A stretch of DNA of 64,000 nt from Plectrocnemia conspersa (GCA_009617715.1 VTFK01000155.1:186001-250000), one strand, 5' to 3'. Counted from the first letter of the stretch, positions 1 to 14,110 are shown. Numbers and translations: made by a program. The notes: generated by a model not told the origin, from the letters alone.

Positions 1-210
1 GCTTTCCGGCTAATAAGATTCGGTCGCGCGCAGGGCTCCCGCGACAAAGGGGCGACCGTTCCCCGGGGAACGATATTTTCTTGCCGAAGCTATTGTGACC
101 GCGGACATTGTCATGCAGCTGGGGATACGGACTCGCATGAGCTCTTTGTAAGCGCTTCTTTATTATCCCCGGTGTCCCTGATACACTGTCGAGAATAAAA
201 AAATAAATAT
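1..210. other. GC/CpG-rich island at window edge
   Basis: The first 210 bases are far richer in G, C and CpG than what follows. They include dense CpG around 25-60 and near 105. No reading frame or splice pair stands out. It may be the edge of a regulatory element or an exon whose rest lies outside the window; the sequence alone does not decide. Confidence 0.4.
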
Positions 211-3200
211 AAATAGGCGTATTGTGAAGATATATTTATGTACATAATATCGTATAAACACTAGCTAGCTAGCGTACGTTTGTTCCATACACCTTTACGG
301 AACCGAATTTATATAAACGTGAATTATTCATACGGAACACGACCACCTTTATGATTTCATAGCGAGGGTTGTTCGCGTTTAAGTGTGTTCAACGCTGCAA
401 TTCATTCTGGCACGCGCAAGAGCTTCGAAACAACTGCGTTTAGATTTAGAATATTTTTTTAGTAGTGTAAATATCATATTTTATACACTCATGAGTTGAC
501 CCACGCTCTTTTCCATAACGTCTTTCACTTTTTTAATGCCTCAAACTTGAAAGGATATACAGCGTAATAAAATACAATTGAATCCAATGCGTGCAATGGG
601 CGCGTTTGTAGTCTTCAAGGGTCTTCGAAATGGGTTGAATCTGGATTCCGGACGTAGAGCTGGACCAGTCGTTTCGAAGGGAGAAGCGGCGGCTTCTGTG
701 ATTAGATGAGCTCTTAAAGATCTAATGGCTTGAACTATAAAGTGGATAATATTTTATTATTCACCTCTTTTTAGTGGAATGACTAATTGCAGAAGAGTGA
801 CAAGTTTTTTTTTTAAATTGCTTCCGTTTTGAAGGAAAACCCAAATGCACGCGTTATATTTTAATCCTTTCTGATTTATAACATGTATTATTTACAAATT
901 CATCTTATTATTAATATTATTAATTTACTCTTATAAAAATGGTTAAAAATCAGCAACTTGTAATATATTTCAATATGTTTATTTTCCTGTATTACTATCA
1001 CTGTAAAAAACGTTTTTATAAAAATTCAGAGTAAAGGGATGGATAATGGATAATTTTTTTACTGTTTATTTTAGGGGTATTGTAGGGCTCGAATACATTT
1101 ATTTAACTCTTATCAGATAGCATCACTCTTATTTAATCCAAAACAATTAAGGTTTTGTATCGATTGGCCTATTTCATGCGTTAGACGCATTTATTTGCGC
1201 AATAATGGTTTTTTATACACCCCGTTACTTAAACCAAATTTAAGGTATATCCACATTTATTTCTTTATCAAATGCTTATCAAATACTCACTAGTAATGTA
1301 CACTAAACTATTTATAAACCCGATTTAGTTTATCAATTTTGATATTATTTCTAAAGTCTTTTAACATACTGTAAAGTTTTTGTCGATAATCTCATTGAGG
1401 AATACACAATAATATCGCATTTTTACTAATAATAAAATGACTTGTCATTATAATTCTTATATTTTTTTTCTACAGAAGCTGACAGTCGATTAAATATATA
1501 ACTACTTAAAAACAATGTAGACCACTAAATGACTTATAAGCACTTCCAAGAAATTCAACTTAAAATGTCTTAAATTCTTATGTTTATTGAAGTGATATTT
1601 TTCGCTTTCTAATGTTTATTTATTTATTTATAGAGTAGTTAATTGTATTTTATCCGCTGAAATCATCGTCACATTATATTGAAGTTTCAAAATAAAATCT
1701 AGTTAAAAGGTAAAATGATGACTTTTGAATTCACCAAAATATGAGTATGTAGAAATATATTTATTAGTAGTACAGGTTTACTTAAGTTAATTAATATTTT
1801 TAAATGCTTTTCATTTTTATCATTTCGTATCCGAGCTTTTTCAATGAAGTCTTGATTGAAAGTTATTAGCTCTATCTCGTTTGGATTTCTCTGCAAATAT
1901 TTTTATTTAGCTCAAAAATAAATTTATTATTATTATCAAGTACTCGAACTCTTAAATATCATAAGAAAGTTAGATTAAAAGTTTTTTAACCAGCTGCGTA
2001 TTCATGTACAAAATAGGAATTAAAATGTTTTTTATTTATTATTCTAAATACGAATGACTGAGTTCTTCTAAATTATGAAAGATTCTTATCAAAGACTTGT
2101 TATTAGAAACGTCGAATTAAGGGCAATATCGCTGGTTGGAAAGAGAGATTCTTTGATGAAAATGCGCATGTATGCTTTCTAGGTAAGAACAATAGAGCGC
2201 TAAAGTTCAAAGTAAAATTCGATAAGTTTTACCCATTGCCCTGTCGTAATTTTTTCGTTATATAGTTCCCAAGATTCTATTATTAGAAATCGAAAAAAAC
2301 ATAAGATAATATATAGGCCTTATTTTTTTAATTTTATTTGTGGCTTTATGCTTCTCTGTACATGAACAATAAGAATTATATGGAATAATTATTATACAAA
2401 CGTAATATCTACATATTATTGATTTGAAAGGAATATTGGAGAATAAGTTATAGTTATAAACTTTATCTGGCTATCATATTGTAATATATTGAATAATATT
2501 GCATTGATTACAAATAAATATCTAATGAATAAATTAAATATTTAAAACAATTAAAGCCCACAATCGCAGCATATATATTAACTTAATTTATTAGTATAAA
2601 TATTTAGGTAAAGCTTTTAATAAAAGCTGTACAACTGATGATTTTTTAGAAATTGACACTGAGTGATGACCTTCTTAGATGCTTAGAGCTTTCTAATAAT
2701 ATAATTATACATATTTATCACACTGATAATTATTATAACAAAACATATATTATTTTTGTATTGTTTTTTCTGCTATTATCATCAAATTGAACATAAAGGG
2801 TATAACTTTTCTGAAGTAGCTATGTAATTTACATTTTAAGATACATAGGATAAAATACGATTTTCGACATTGGAAGGTATTGAATTTTAAAAATATTTTT
2901 AATATTTGACTCATCCAGTTTCCATCAAATATTGTAAATTACATGTCAGAAAAGACATGCTCTCAATTATTAAAAATCGCAAATATCAAAGCATACAAAA
3001 TGCTTAAAGGCATTTGCACAAATGTAAAGGTTTATACGGATATATTGAACATGACGTATTTGACATGCTTGTTCAGATTTGGCCTTTGATATCATACGAT
3101 TGTTGTGAAATTGAACTCAAATCATTGATCGCTCATATACAGCCCTATCATTATTACTGCATTGAATAATGCAATATATTAATAAAACATTAATCTCTTA

Positions 3201-4915
3201 TCTTTACTTTTCATAAAATACAGACATAATAAAATATGTATAGTTAAAAGCATTATAAAATCTATGTGCAACGGCTTTAACGCATGGATGCTAGTAACGT
3301 AACATCCGTTTTGAAACATTTCGTTTATGAATATATTATATAATATTATACATACATATAGTATGAAAATGTTTTATTATATAAATCCTAAATATCGGTT
3401 TATTAATAAAATATACACAATATTTACGTTGAGCGAACAATACATATATTAAAATTGAAATAATTTTACGTCCATGAAAAAAAAACACATTAATTACGAT
3501 TTTTATTTAATTGTGATGGAATGGGATACTGAGAATTATCGAGAATATTTAATTAAACTTCAGCTCCTGCGAAAATGTATACATTTAGATAGATAGAACA
3601 GGAGAGAAATTAATAAGATTCTAACAAATATTTAATAACATAAAATCAATATTGTAGCAATATAAACTTAATTAGATTCTAACAAAATTATTTATCACTA
3701 TGTACTATAGTTTTTTTGCCCTTTAATTTGTTTTAAGATTTTTGCAAAAGCCTTTCTTGAACATTAAACTCTTTTGTTAAAAAAATAGATTGTGAGAAAT
3801 ATATGTTAATTTTCCTACTTATTTCAGTAGCGCCAGTTAGTGCGACTGTTTATATGTATGTGGTACTTAAGATTTTTAAGCTCATTTCTTGATATATTTA
3901 TATATATTTATAAACCACTTTTAAAAATGAACGAATTTAACGTGAAAACAGGACTTGTCGCATATATGCGCTAAAAGCGCAACAAAAATATCCATTAGTC
4001 TTCACGATTCGCCTTCGTACTGCTTTAAGTACTTTGGTACGTGACCATCTAAGATTAGCATAATATAAAAATTAGCATACCTGATGATTGTTCAAAGTAA
4101 CGCATATACAAGTACGGGAGTCAAATGCAGAAGAAGTGAAGCCAAATCACGCAAATATTTTAATAAGAAAAACGATGTAAAATATCACTAGTTTTAATTC
4201 TAATAATCTTTCCTACCAATTAATAATATTATATTATTGAATATGTTTTACATTTATAGAGAGTTTTATCAATAATATTTTAAAGTGATTAAACTGCTCC
4301 TAGAGATTTTAACGGTCTTTTTTTATATTTAAAAAAATAATTTAGCATTATATAAAATTTATTAAAATTATATAAATATGTTGAATTAATAACAAAGAAA
4401 TTTTTAAAACGCTAAAATTATACTTATAAATATAAAATATTAGAATACTTTTGCTTTTCGAGAAAATAGTTTACAACTTTTTAAAATAAGTATATTTAAT
4501 CAGTCACCATATTTTGACTGCGTGATTTTTCAAAGTTGTAAGTAAAAATTGCATTTAACAAAAAAAAATGTTAAAAAATATGTTTGCAACATTTAATTTA
4601 AAAATTTGCTTTTTACGAACAAAAATGTACAATTTCATTATTTAATATTAATATACATATATTTGTATTTGTTTTATTATTTTTTAACAATTTAAATATC
4701 CATTTATTTTTATAAAAAATATTTGTAGAATATTATCACAGGAATCGTACGTCGCGTCATAGTCGTTCAATGAATAATATAAATTGTTATGATCTGAATT
4801 GCCTTGATACTTATCTATCATTTAATTTATCTTAAAACATAATAATTTATCAGCTTTTACAATAATTAAGCACAGAAATGCTATTAAAGTTATTATAACA
4901 GCACAATTTCGAGCA
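211..4915. other. AT-rich tract, no gene seen
   Basis: This is AT-rich sequence with many short homopolymers. One modest GC-rich patch lies at about 590-720. I saw no transposon motif, no plausible exon and no tandem array. The single ATG frame here (1699-1896, minus) has the composition expected of chance AT-rich translation. Confidence 0.6.
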
Positions 4916-4919
4916 ATTT

Positions 4920-5350
4920 CGTCCATCGGCGTCGATCGTTAATTAGCGCCGTTTTCCCGCACGAAACACAAACATAACTCTAAAGTAACAATTTGAGTTT
5001 TTTATATTGTATTTTCGGTCGTTTTAAAGAGAGTTAATGAAGCCGTCGTCGTGTTCAATATGGCGGTAGCTCGCCCACAAATCGCATTGTCCATACAAAG
5101 CGGCCAGGGGCGGAGTTAATTAAGCGTGCCCGGGGTTCTCTGCGCTGTGGAGTTTCATTGTGAAATCGGAATTAGCGTCGGGAAATTTGATGGGCGCTGA
5201 ATTTTCCGCGGAGGAGCACGCGACGCCATTTCTTTGTGACTGCGAAGAGAGAAGCGCCGATTTACGACGTTCTTGCCCTTTGTGAAATGACACTTTTCGC
5301 TTAGGAAGAACGAATTCAGTGGGACATTTTAGAGGAACAATAAAAATGGA
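4920..5350. promoter_or_regulatory. GC-rich island, candidate cis-regulatory element
   Basis: This sharply bounded CpG-rich block carries homeodomain-type TTAATTA cores (near 4939 and 5116) and an AATATGGCGG motif near 5057 that resembles a YY1/Pho site. A 77-codon minus frame crosses it but matches no family I know. Its boundaries resemble the other islands in the window. Regulatory identity is inferred from composition and motifs only. Confidence 0.35.
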
Positions 5351-5353
5351 CAC

Positions 5354-6090
5354 ATAGATGGGGCAATTACGACTGAAAGATATAAAGGAATATATATTTT
5401 TATATATATTTAAAATATGTATAAATTTTTATGGATGAATTAATAAATGTATAAAATCGGTGTCTTTTTATCTTTCGATATTATCTAATTAAATAAAAAA
5501 ATATTTATTAACTGTATGTATTTTACAAGAAATATTCTGTCAGTTATAACAAAATAGGTAATTGCAGTTAATACATAAATAGAACGAAAATTTATATTTT
5601 TTTGAGTGGCAATTTATTTGAGTAAATTAAATTATAAAATTGTGTACTGAAATGGAATAACAACTGGAGAGATTTTGTATTTGTGTATTGATTGAATGAC
5701 CTGGTTTAATAAAATTATATATTTAAATAAATATAGACAAAGGAATATATTATTGATAAACAGTAAAGAAGTTTTTCTTTAGTATAATCATATAGTAACA
5801 ATAGTTTTCTTTCAAAAGATAAGGGCCAACTGACGGAACTATTCTTTGAGAATAATAATAAAAAGTAACGTTGAATTAAAATTTTTATTTATTTAGTATT
5901 TACTTAAACATATATTTCACAACCTGGAAAGTACAAAATATATTTTGAAACTTATATAGAACAACTAAAACCGCATTTATTTAAAGGTTTTTATAAAGGT
6001 TCGATTGTGTCGAAACCGGGTCTATGTGGGGACCATGGTTTCTCTCTTCTAAATAAGCAATATATTTTTCTTAAAACTTTAGAATAAAAA
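5354..6090. other. AT-rich tract, nothing recognised
   Basis: The sequence is low in complexity and rich in TATA and AAT runs. I found no coding-like frame, terminal repeat or tRNA-like box. Confidence 0.6.
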
Positions 6091-6092
6091 AT

Positions 6093-6640
6093 CTAAAATA
6101 AGCACAGTAAAAAAAGGTAAAATGTTTTTGTGTAATTCTTAATAATTTGCAAAAACTGTGTTTCACCCAATAATGCTTCGGTCATGATCAAATCAGCAAC
6201 TTTTGTGTGATTTTTTGTAATTTGCAAATACTGTTTTGTACTCAAATCGATTATGTATAAATCTTCAACTCTAGATGCTATGAAACAACACAAAACTTGA
6301 ATTGGTTGTTAACAATTTTTCCTTAGGCTTTTTCTGCCATTCTTTAAACAAACTGTGTAACATTTTGATTAGAAGCTTCACCAATCTTATAAAGTTCGCT
6401 CTTTATATTTTTGAGCATTAATTAAATGATATTGCATGTTGTTCTTCTGTAAAAGTGTTTTTTTTAGACTTATCTCTCATTTTAATTAATTGTCTTAGTA
6501 CAGTTACAGGATTAACCGAAGTCGATTGTAAAGATTCTTTCTTTAATTCTGACGCAAATTTTTCTTAATTTCTTTATCTTTGAATTTTTACATACTTAGC
6601 TGCATTATGATCAATCTTTTAGCAGAAATTTTTTCTTAAA
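6093..6640 (-). pseudogene. Possible decayed coding remnant, unidentified
   Basis: On the minus strand, 6567 to 6420 gives about 49 stop-free codons with a mixed, protein-like composition, including RQLIKMRDKSKKNTFTEEQ. It is followed after stops and apparent frameshifts by a second open stretch (6293-6093). The charged block is reminiscent of the segment before the catalytic core in THAP/P-element-like transposases, but the resemblance is weak and I do not assign it. The second stretch contains an internal direct duplication of roughly 40 bp (about 6126-6165 and 6200-6245). It could be chance. Confidence 0.25.
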
Positions 6641-8369
6641 TTTCAAGAGTAAAGTTTTGGAATAATAATTTATGTATATTTCTTATTTAATTTAATTTGG
6701 ATTTAAATTGTTATTTCATCATATTAATTCTAATGCAATATGTAGCTCATATCTCTCTTTTTAATATACAAAAATCTAGGAAGTGCTTTAAACCATATAT
6801 GCAACACTGAATATCACTTGCATATAATAGTATTAAATAAAATAATTTTGTTACATTATTAGATGTAAAATTTCATGAAAAGCAAATAATTGTTATAATT
6901 TAATTTTACTTATTCCAAACGAATAAAATCTAAACTTAGTTATCCAATTAATTGTTTTAAGGTGCAATTCTGTTTTAGAGCGAAATTGGATCTGATGCGT
7001 CTTGGAGACCGAATAACTATCTAGACAATGGGATAATACAATTATACTCATATTGATTGTTAAAATTTTGCAATTGCTTAAAAGGTTATTTTTATTTTAT
7101 TTAAGATTTTTCTTGTGTAAAATAATTAATTTTTCAAGTAATCTAAACGCATTTTTTTTGTCAAATTATAACAAGTAGTCAAAAATAAATATTGTTCATA
7201 TTTTTTTTTGTGTTTTGAAACAATCAGCAAAAATGTATCTAAATAACACATTCTATAACTGTAGGGCACATCGAATGTTTGCGAGCCAAGCTCGGTGAAT
7301 TGTCACAAATTCAAAGATCACGCAGTCTCAAATTATATTATATTTATATATTTGTATTATAAATTTAATACATAAAATCGTAAATATCTAATGATAATTA
7401 AAGTATTTTTTTACTTTTAATAATCGAAAATGAACAGTGATCGAAAGTAGTAAAATGGTTGCTATTTATAACTTACAAGGTTATTGTTGTTTTATTTATT
7501 TATCTTTTTTGCAATGAAAATTGATTTTATCATTTCTTTAGACAGCTATAAAATAGGGCAGCATGAAAAGTTGTGTAAATCGATGATTAAAACCTCAAAG
7601 CCCTTGATTCGAATTATTTTTTATTAATTTTATGTAAGTTATAGAAACATTACTGATAGATGGCAACACTATGCAAAACTCCGCTGTACGATTTTTATGA
7701 GCAACATTATTATACTGGCAGCCTTAAAAGAAAAACGCGTGTTCATGCCATCGCGCATCTTTTTATAGTCATTAGGACGTTAATTATTTTAAATTTGGAG
7801 TTGTTACACGACCGAAGACAAAATTAAATATACTGGAGTTAGGCGTAGAGAATGTCCCTTTTAAGTCATCATTATTACATCTTCCCGAAAAGTGCAGTCA
7901 TTTGGTGTTTTTGAGTTGAGAGCCATTAAATATATTCTAAATATAAATACTGGTTACTTGATCTGACTTGGGAGTTAAAAACACAAATTTTCTCAGTTGA
8001 TGCTAAAAATAGGGAGAAATTATAAATCTAAACAGAATTTAAATAAAAGGTCTGAAATCAGAGTATAAATGTATATATGCACATCCATATGCCCGGGAAG
8101 ATGAGTTCATCGCACTTAAAATTACTGTTGGTGGAATTTTATAAAACAATACTTCAAGCAAGCTCTTATTTATAGCTTTTATATTCAAATGGTATATTGT
8201 GTAAGCATTGCATAAAAATCTTAATTCTGTATTATTTTTATCGAGATCAAAATTAATCAGATTTCAAAACGGGTCCAGTTGTAACAACATTTTATTAACA
8301 TTCCATTATTGGAGGACCATACATGGGTTTATTTACGGTTAGGGGCAAATACGATCTGTTTTAGGTGCA
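6641..8369. other. AT-rich tract with small mixed-composition patches
   Basis: Mostly AT-rich. Patches at about 7255-7325 and 7660-7870 are richer in G+C. The second contains TGGCAACACT, a sequence that recurs as GTGGCAACACTT near 15200. No frame, hairpin or transposon motif was recognised. Confidence 0.5.
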
Positions 8370-8720
8370 CACCTGTTGTTATCCGCCGTTTTTCAGCAGT
8401 GAGTTAGTATAAATTAGCGTCTCGACTGACTGACATTGATTCGGCGCGGTGCTCAAGCCCGTGGAAAAGCTCGTATAACACTTTAGGTTTTGAAATCGCG
8501 GCCAAGTCGCTGTAAGCCCTCAAATCCTGTTGCCTCCCGTCTTTCCTGACACTCAACACCATATTTCACCACCCCCGGGTTTGGCCCACCCCGTGGCGCA
8601 GTGCCAAAAGTTCCAGTATCTCCGGCAGTTTTTCACCCCCGGCCCAACTTACTTTTACGCCCTTTCGCATGACTTTGGCGAAAGGGTGTCTGTCAGAGGC
8701 CGAAAAGCGCACGCTATTTA
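8370..8720. promoter_or_regulatory. GC-rich island with TATAAA, candidate regulatory/promoter
   Basis: This CpG-rich block holds TATAAA at 8408-8413 and E-box-like CACCTG near 8371. Two overlapping plus-strand frames of 67 and 77 codons cross it, but neither resembles a known family. No arthropod TCAGT initiator is at the expected distance after the TATA-like sequence, so the promoter reading is weak. A conserved enhancer or a 5' untranslated exon fits equally well. Confidence 0.3.
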
Positions 8721-8902
8721 TATTCATTATTAACTCGATTGTGTGCAGCGTAGGTGATAAATCATATCCAGTTGAAAGTTTTCGTATTTTCGTGATCTTG
8801 TGTACGAATCACATGCTACACTGCTACCAAATTACAGATCTACTGCAGTATTTTATTATATCATATTATAAGAATGGGAATATTATTAATAAAATGACAT
8901 AG

Positions 8903-9469
8903 ATATGTTATTTTTATTTTTTAACATCAGAACAGTGTTTAGTGTGTGGTTATTTGTGACCTGCCATTACAATTGTACTTTATGAAGGTGGGGTGTGGCT
9001 CACCGAGAAATTTAAGTTGGCTATTAAATGTGTCATGCAGCCTGCTTCAAAATTCTAGTAGATACCATTGGTATTTATTTATTTATTAATAATAATAATA
9101 ACAACAAAGCGCCATAAACATAAAATAATATACTATAAATAAAATAAATAAAAATATTACCAAGAATTCGATTACAGTAAATTAAAAAGTGGCTAAAGTG
9201 CAGATAGCTTTTGAATAAATATTATCAGGTTACCCCAATACGTTACAACAGACAAAAACAAAAATATATATTATTGTTTATGGTTCGCATGCTTTGGATA
9301 AGGATCAAATTTGTTCTATAATTAAATTAAATAAATACAGCAATTTCTATTTTAGACTATTTATATTATAAGCTAATGATTTCAAGATATTGAAACTTAT
9401 TAGAGTGATTATTTATTTTTATTATTTTTATATATTTTTTGTGTATTATTAATACTATGTATTGTTTTA
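8903..9469. other. AT-rich tract with AAT/AAC simple repeats
   Basis: A short TTTATTTATT and AATAATAATAACAAC simple-repeat stretch lies at about 9073-9106. Nothing coding was seen. A moderately GC-richer patch at 8975-9050 shows no frame or motif. Confidence 0.5.
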
Positions 9470-10108
9470 ACCATAGTGACGCATTGGTGTAACATGTTAG
9501 GTCATAATGATTTTTATTTCATTTAGATCTTTTTATTATGTAGATGGGCTTTGATAAATCGTTTAATACATTTTTATTCTGAACCGTGCGAATTAATCAA
9601 GGATTAATCAAGGATTAACAAACTTTTTTTGATTGCGATTTAATTAGTAGCAAAGCTTTAAGTTCTCCTGTTCGCATCCAAAACACCATATTAAAAAATC
9701 TTTTATGTAAATTTATGTTACATACTTATTTTATGTTAATACTGTTATATGTAAATACTATTATTAAAAACAAAAAGAATATGTGAAATATTTATCGGCA
9801 TTTATAAACATATCACATAGTTTATTTTTATCACCAATATAGTTGAAGAATTATCTATGCGGTATAAATTTTTGGGATGTTTTACTCATGAATACGTTTT
9901 ATTAATAGAAAACACTGATGCCTAATTAGCCGCGCCTAATATTTTGTAATTTTCATTAAAGAAAATACCGAGTACAAATTAGCAGTGTAGCGTATAAAAT
10001 TGCGATGATTTATAATTATAATATTTTTATATAAATATATTTATTATTAAAATTACGACCATCGTAACCTGATTGGTTAACCCAATGCGTCACGATAGCT
10101 TTATCTTT
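9470..10108. repeat. Segment bounded by imperfect inverted repeats (MITE-like)
   Basis: A sequence containing GTGACGCATTGG near 9476 recurs inverted near 10080 (read there as CCAATGCGTCAC). The similarity extends into neighbouring AGGT and ATTT positions for about 40 bp with mismatches. The AT-rich interior has no coding signal. A non-autonomous DNA transposon with decayed terminal inverted repeats is the simplest reading. No clean target-site duplication was found, so a chance pair or two fragments of a dispersed repeat remain possible. Confidence 0.4.
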
Positions 10109-10869
10109 ATTGATCTGCTGTGAGTCTCACTGGATTTACAGTGCTTTTAGAAAGTCACACCAAGAACGGAAGTAATAAAGGAAGGACTGTCTAAAATATA
10201 TCCACCGATATGGTAGGAGAATTCCACCAGTATCGAGGACCTTAAGAATAAAATATTTTTCGACACGTTTTTCGTTGTTATATAATAGTATGATATACAT
10301 ATAACTTGATTATTTATATTTTTAAATCTAAAAATCTATTAGTTTATATATAATATATTTGTATTTATTTTATATATATATTTATATTATAAAAAAACTT
10401 TTACGTTTGCTATCTAAGCTTTCCAAAATTGATAAAACTTAGAAGTTTTATGTCTCAGTCAGCATTTTTGATAATCATGATTGTTATATTACAACCACCA
10501 TAGTCCGGTGTTTCAATGGCCAATTACGAGAGTTTCATGTAGTTCAAAATATTATATGCAACGCAGTGAAGCATCGTGTTTCATTTGGAAAGTTGTTACG
10601 TTTCAGATTTCACAGTGCTGTCAACACTAGTGAAACAACGGTGTTGTTTATCAAAATAAATTGTGAGCTTGTAAATTTATGTAGGGTATATTATATAAAA
10701 TTATGTAGTAGGACTTCACGTGATATTTTCATATTTAATCCTAGTTATTAGAAAATCGGGAAAATCATGCGTGAGAAAATAAATAAATATCACGTATTTG
10801 ATATCCAAACATTTTAGTGGTTGTGTTAAGAAAACACGAATGAATTTATTTACACTCTACATATAATAC

Positions 10870-11165
10870 TAAAAGCGTATTCCATCCGTTGTAATTCTTT
10901 CCACATCCCGAACAAACGTAGCAGGCACACACACCCTTCGCTTTCGTATGTATATATCTCTCTGGCTTTGTTTTTCCTCGTTTAAAATGAAAACCTAGCA
11001 GGTCGAATTTAATTTGGCGTATGTGTGAGTAACGCCAGGCGACCACAGTTGCGGGTGTGACCAAAAGGGCGATTCTGTGTCTGATTGTAAAGAGTCGTGA
11101 CCCGACTTCCTTCCGGTCGTTCACATCGCACTGTGAGAGAAATTTTCCGCGCGATTTACACATAT
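10870..11165. promoter_or_regulatory. GC-rich island, candidate cis-regulatory element
   Basis: A compositionally distinct block with several CpGs. A 105-codon minus frame runs through it, but the translation is cysteine- and tyrosine-rich, family-less and continues into AT-rich flanks, as chance frames do. I treat it as non-coding and possibly regulatory. Confidence 0.3.
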
Positions 11166-13640
11166 GAATCGTTTATGCATGTGTGAGTTTCAAACATACG
11201 TATTAATACACAATGGGTAGATATTTCAAGTGTGAATGCTCTTCTTCTTATACTTTGCTTTGAAGTTTGCAATCGACGTTAGTTGTACTTTTTATAGTTA
11301 AGTTTTGATGCTACCCTGTAGGTCTATATTACATAGTATTTTATATGGTGAATAAGACTTATTTTTATTTTGATAAATACATTTAAAATTTTTTTTATTT
11401 TTAATTCACCCTATGTGACCCATTAAAGGCAAGAGTGTCTAAATATTACTATGTGAACCATATTAAAATTTTAGTGGTTTCCACTCATTTACATTTTTGA
11501 TTTCATTCTGCCAGAACTCGTATTGATCTTATAATATTTTTTTTGAATAAAAGATTTTGATAAAACGTTGTAAAAATAGATTGATAACGTTTGTATGTTT
11601 ATGTAGAAAATATATTACTTTCCAAATTGAAACCACAGGACTAGAAAAATATTTATTAAATGTTTGTTTTTCTCCCTTTGATCGATACCCAGAGAATTTG
11701 CATAGGTCGCATACCCCATCGACTTTACATACAATAAACATAACTCTGATAAAAATATAACTTTTCCACTTTATTTATTACATAATTGTTTTTGAGTAGC
11801 ATTTTCATTGACCGTCTCTAACTCATTCGCAGGACTATTATTCTGTTGCCATGAATGGATAATTGGAAATGTACCGTACTACTATAATAATAATCGATCC
11901 TCTCTCTGTATAATACATTCCCAGAGGATTACGCCGGGTTGAGTTCGGTGTTACCATGGAGCATAATGATTCGTAGGGCATGTTTGGGTTATTTCAATTT
12001 CAAATTGGTATGCTTGTATGTGTGTGTATATAAATATACACGTGTAAAATATACATCAACACTTTGGTATTATTATCATGTAACAGCTTACACAGTGCTT
12101 AACTACGTTAGTTTTGGTCATTGATTTGAAACTTATATCTTTCTAGTATATAATTTTGATGTCAAACCTTATTATCCTGTACAGCGATAAGCCACGTCTG
12201 CTTATTTGCGTTATATAAATCCGTTTTTAGCTCTTGCAGAAGTGAATTTGCGACTTAACTTGTCGGGATTATCAGAATTTATTTTGTAAATAGTACACAG
12301 TAAGTGTTTCCATCGTATTTATTCAGCTAATTTTTTCGTTACTAAATTATGAGACTTGTTATCTCTCCATTGCATTAAACACACAGATACTTAATAAATC
12401 TCATTTATTGTTCAAGTTTTTGTAACGCACCGTTAAGCGGTGTAAAAAACATATAATATAATATCTGTATACCAGTTCAATGATTTAAGAAAACTTTTTT
12501 GTTTATAAAAACTTTTACTATCGATTTTATTTTATAATAATTTAACAAAAAAAATAATATATCTATCAAATTATTTGCTGAATTTTTAAAAACCCAAAGT
12601 GTACAAGCAAAATAATATAATAAACACCAAGATCCGTGTGTAACGCATGAAGTTAGTCAACAAAATATTTATTTAGGTTATTTAAGAGATATGTGCATTT
12701 AAATAAATAATTTGTACCATAAAACGAATTGCTTGCGCATTACAATAATGAAAAAACATATATTTGCTCAATAAAAAATATTCGATCGTGCAATATTTTA
12801 TTTGTAATATGCACTAAAATGAATGATTTGTGCATTAAAATATTAAAAAATGAGCATAAATTAATATATATTTAAAATATAAAAATTATTGCATTGAGCG
12901 ATATTTTATGTTTAAATCAGAACCTAACCTAAATGAATTATTCTAATAGAAGTTCAACAACTATAATTAGTTTTAAAACTTTTATTATGTTAGGATTGGG
13001 TTTGAACAGCCATTGGAAGTTTCGCAACTGTGACAGCGAAGTTATATTTATCTTAAAACGTACTACACAATTGATTTAAAATTCCACCGGGCAATATTAG
13101 TAAAACTGTATTTATACACCTATGCGCTTTTGGAACATTTTGGCCTTAACAGTTGATGTGTAAACCATACCAACGCTAATTTATTTCAATTCACATATAC
13201 TCGCATTTTATTTTATATATTGTTTATTTAAATTGTTCTCTATTTTTATAATAGTGGTGTGAAACATAAATAAAATTATTTTTAGCAATTTAATTAAAAG
13301 AATGTTCATAAAATAATACACTCTTAGACTTAATAGAGTGAGAGAAAATATAATATAAGAATATTATTATTCACTTTTATAAACGAATAAATGGTATGTT
13401 TTATTTAAAACCTACAATTTTGGAATATAGAATATATTAATGATTAAATTGCTATTTTTATGTTTTTTTTTTTATTATATTTTAAATAAATAAAATCAAA
13501 CTTTTTCTAATATGAATTTTTTCTTGATTTTCCTAAAAAAATATAGTTACAATAAGTGCAGCTTTTATCAATAAATGAATAATTATATACTGAAAAAATG
13601 AGTATTATTATGTTTAACACTATAAAGTTGTCTCATTACG
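11166..13640. other. AT-rich tract with weakly repeated TGTGCATT-type words
   Basis: AT-rich throughout. Between about 12690 and 12900, words such as TGTGCATT, TTGCGCATT and ATATGCAC recur in both orientations, which may be a very decayed repeat. A fragment with CTAGGTTAGGCTAGG at about 13650-13672 resembles the core of the 26160-27060 array. No gene was recognised. Confidence 0.45.
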
Positions 13641-13799
13641 AATGTATTTGACTAGGTTAGGCTAGGTTAGGTTTAGTCATTTGAAAAATCGTCAATTGAG
13701 AATTTTAATATTTTTTACGTTACCTGTTTGTATAATCGCCAAAATAAAAATATTTTATAAATTCAATAAATATAACGTTAGTGTTGCTGGTGATCCAGG

Positions 13800-14110
13800 A
13801 TGTACCCAAAACCTAACTGGGAGTGATGTTTACGGCTAGAAGTCACCACTATAAGCCAATGTTTTTCAAGATTCATAGCTATCGCTATCTCAATACCAAT
13901 GTGGGCACTATGTATCGTCTACTCGCCGCACCTAACACCACCATTCTTGCATGCACTGACTTAATATGTCACAGAGAAACATTCACAATCGCTCGCAACA
14001 ACCCACCATGTGTTCTCCAAAGTTGGATACACATTTGGGTGTACGTCAAGTGATAATTACACGATAGCAAACATCAATGCTTTGGAGACCACTAACCCAC
14101 CCGCACCAGC
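13800..14110. other. GC-distinct segment of unknown origin
   Basis: About 310 bp with sharply higher G+C than both flanks. A 76-codon plus-strand frame (13823-14053) is open but has no recognisable motif. The reverse strand is broken by stops. The abrupt edges suggest inserted repeat DNA rather than an exon. No terminal repeats or target duplication were identified. Confidence 0.3.

Noticed and set aside
8408..8442. TATAAA box as a core promoter
   Set aside because: No initiator at the usual distance, and TATA-like words are very common in this AT-rich sequence.
13647..13675. TTAGG-like words suggesting an interstitial insect telomere repeat
   Set aside because: The words are not in a regular five-base period; they match the palindromic TAGG/CCTA cores of the array at 26160 better.
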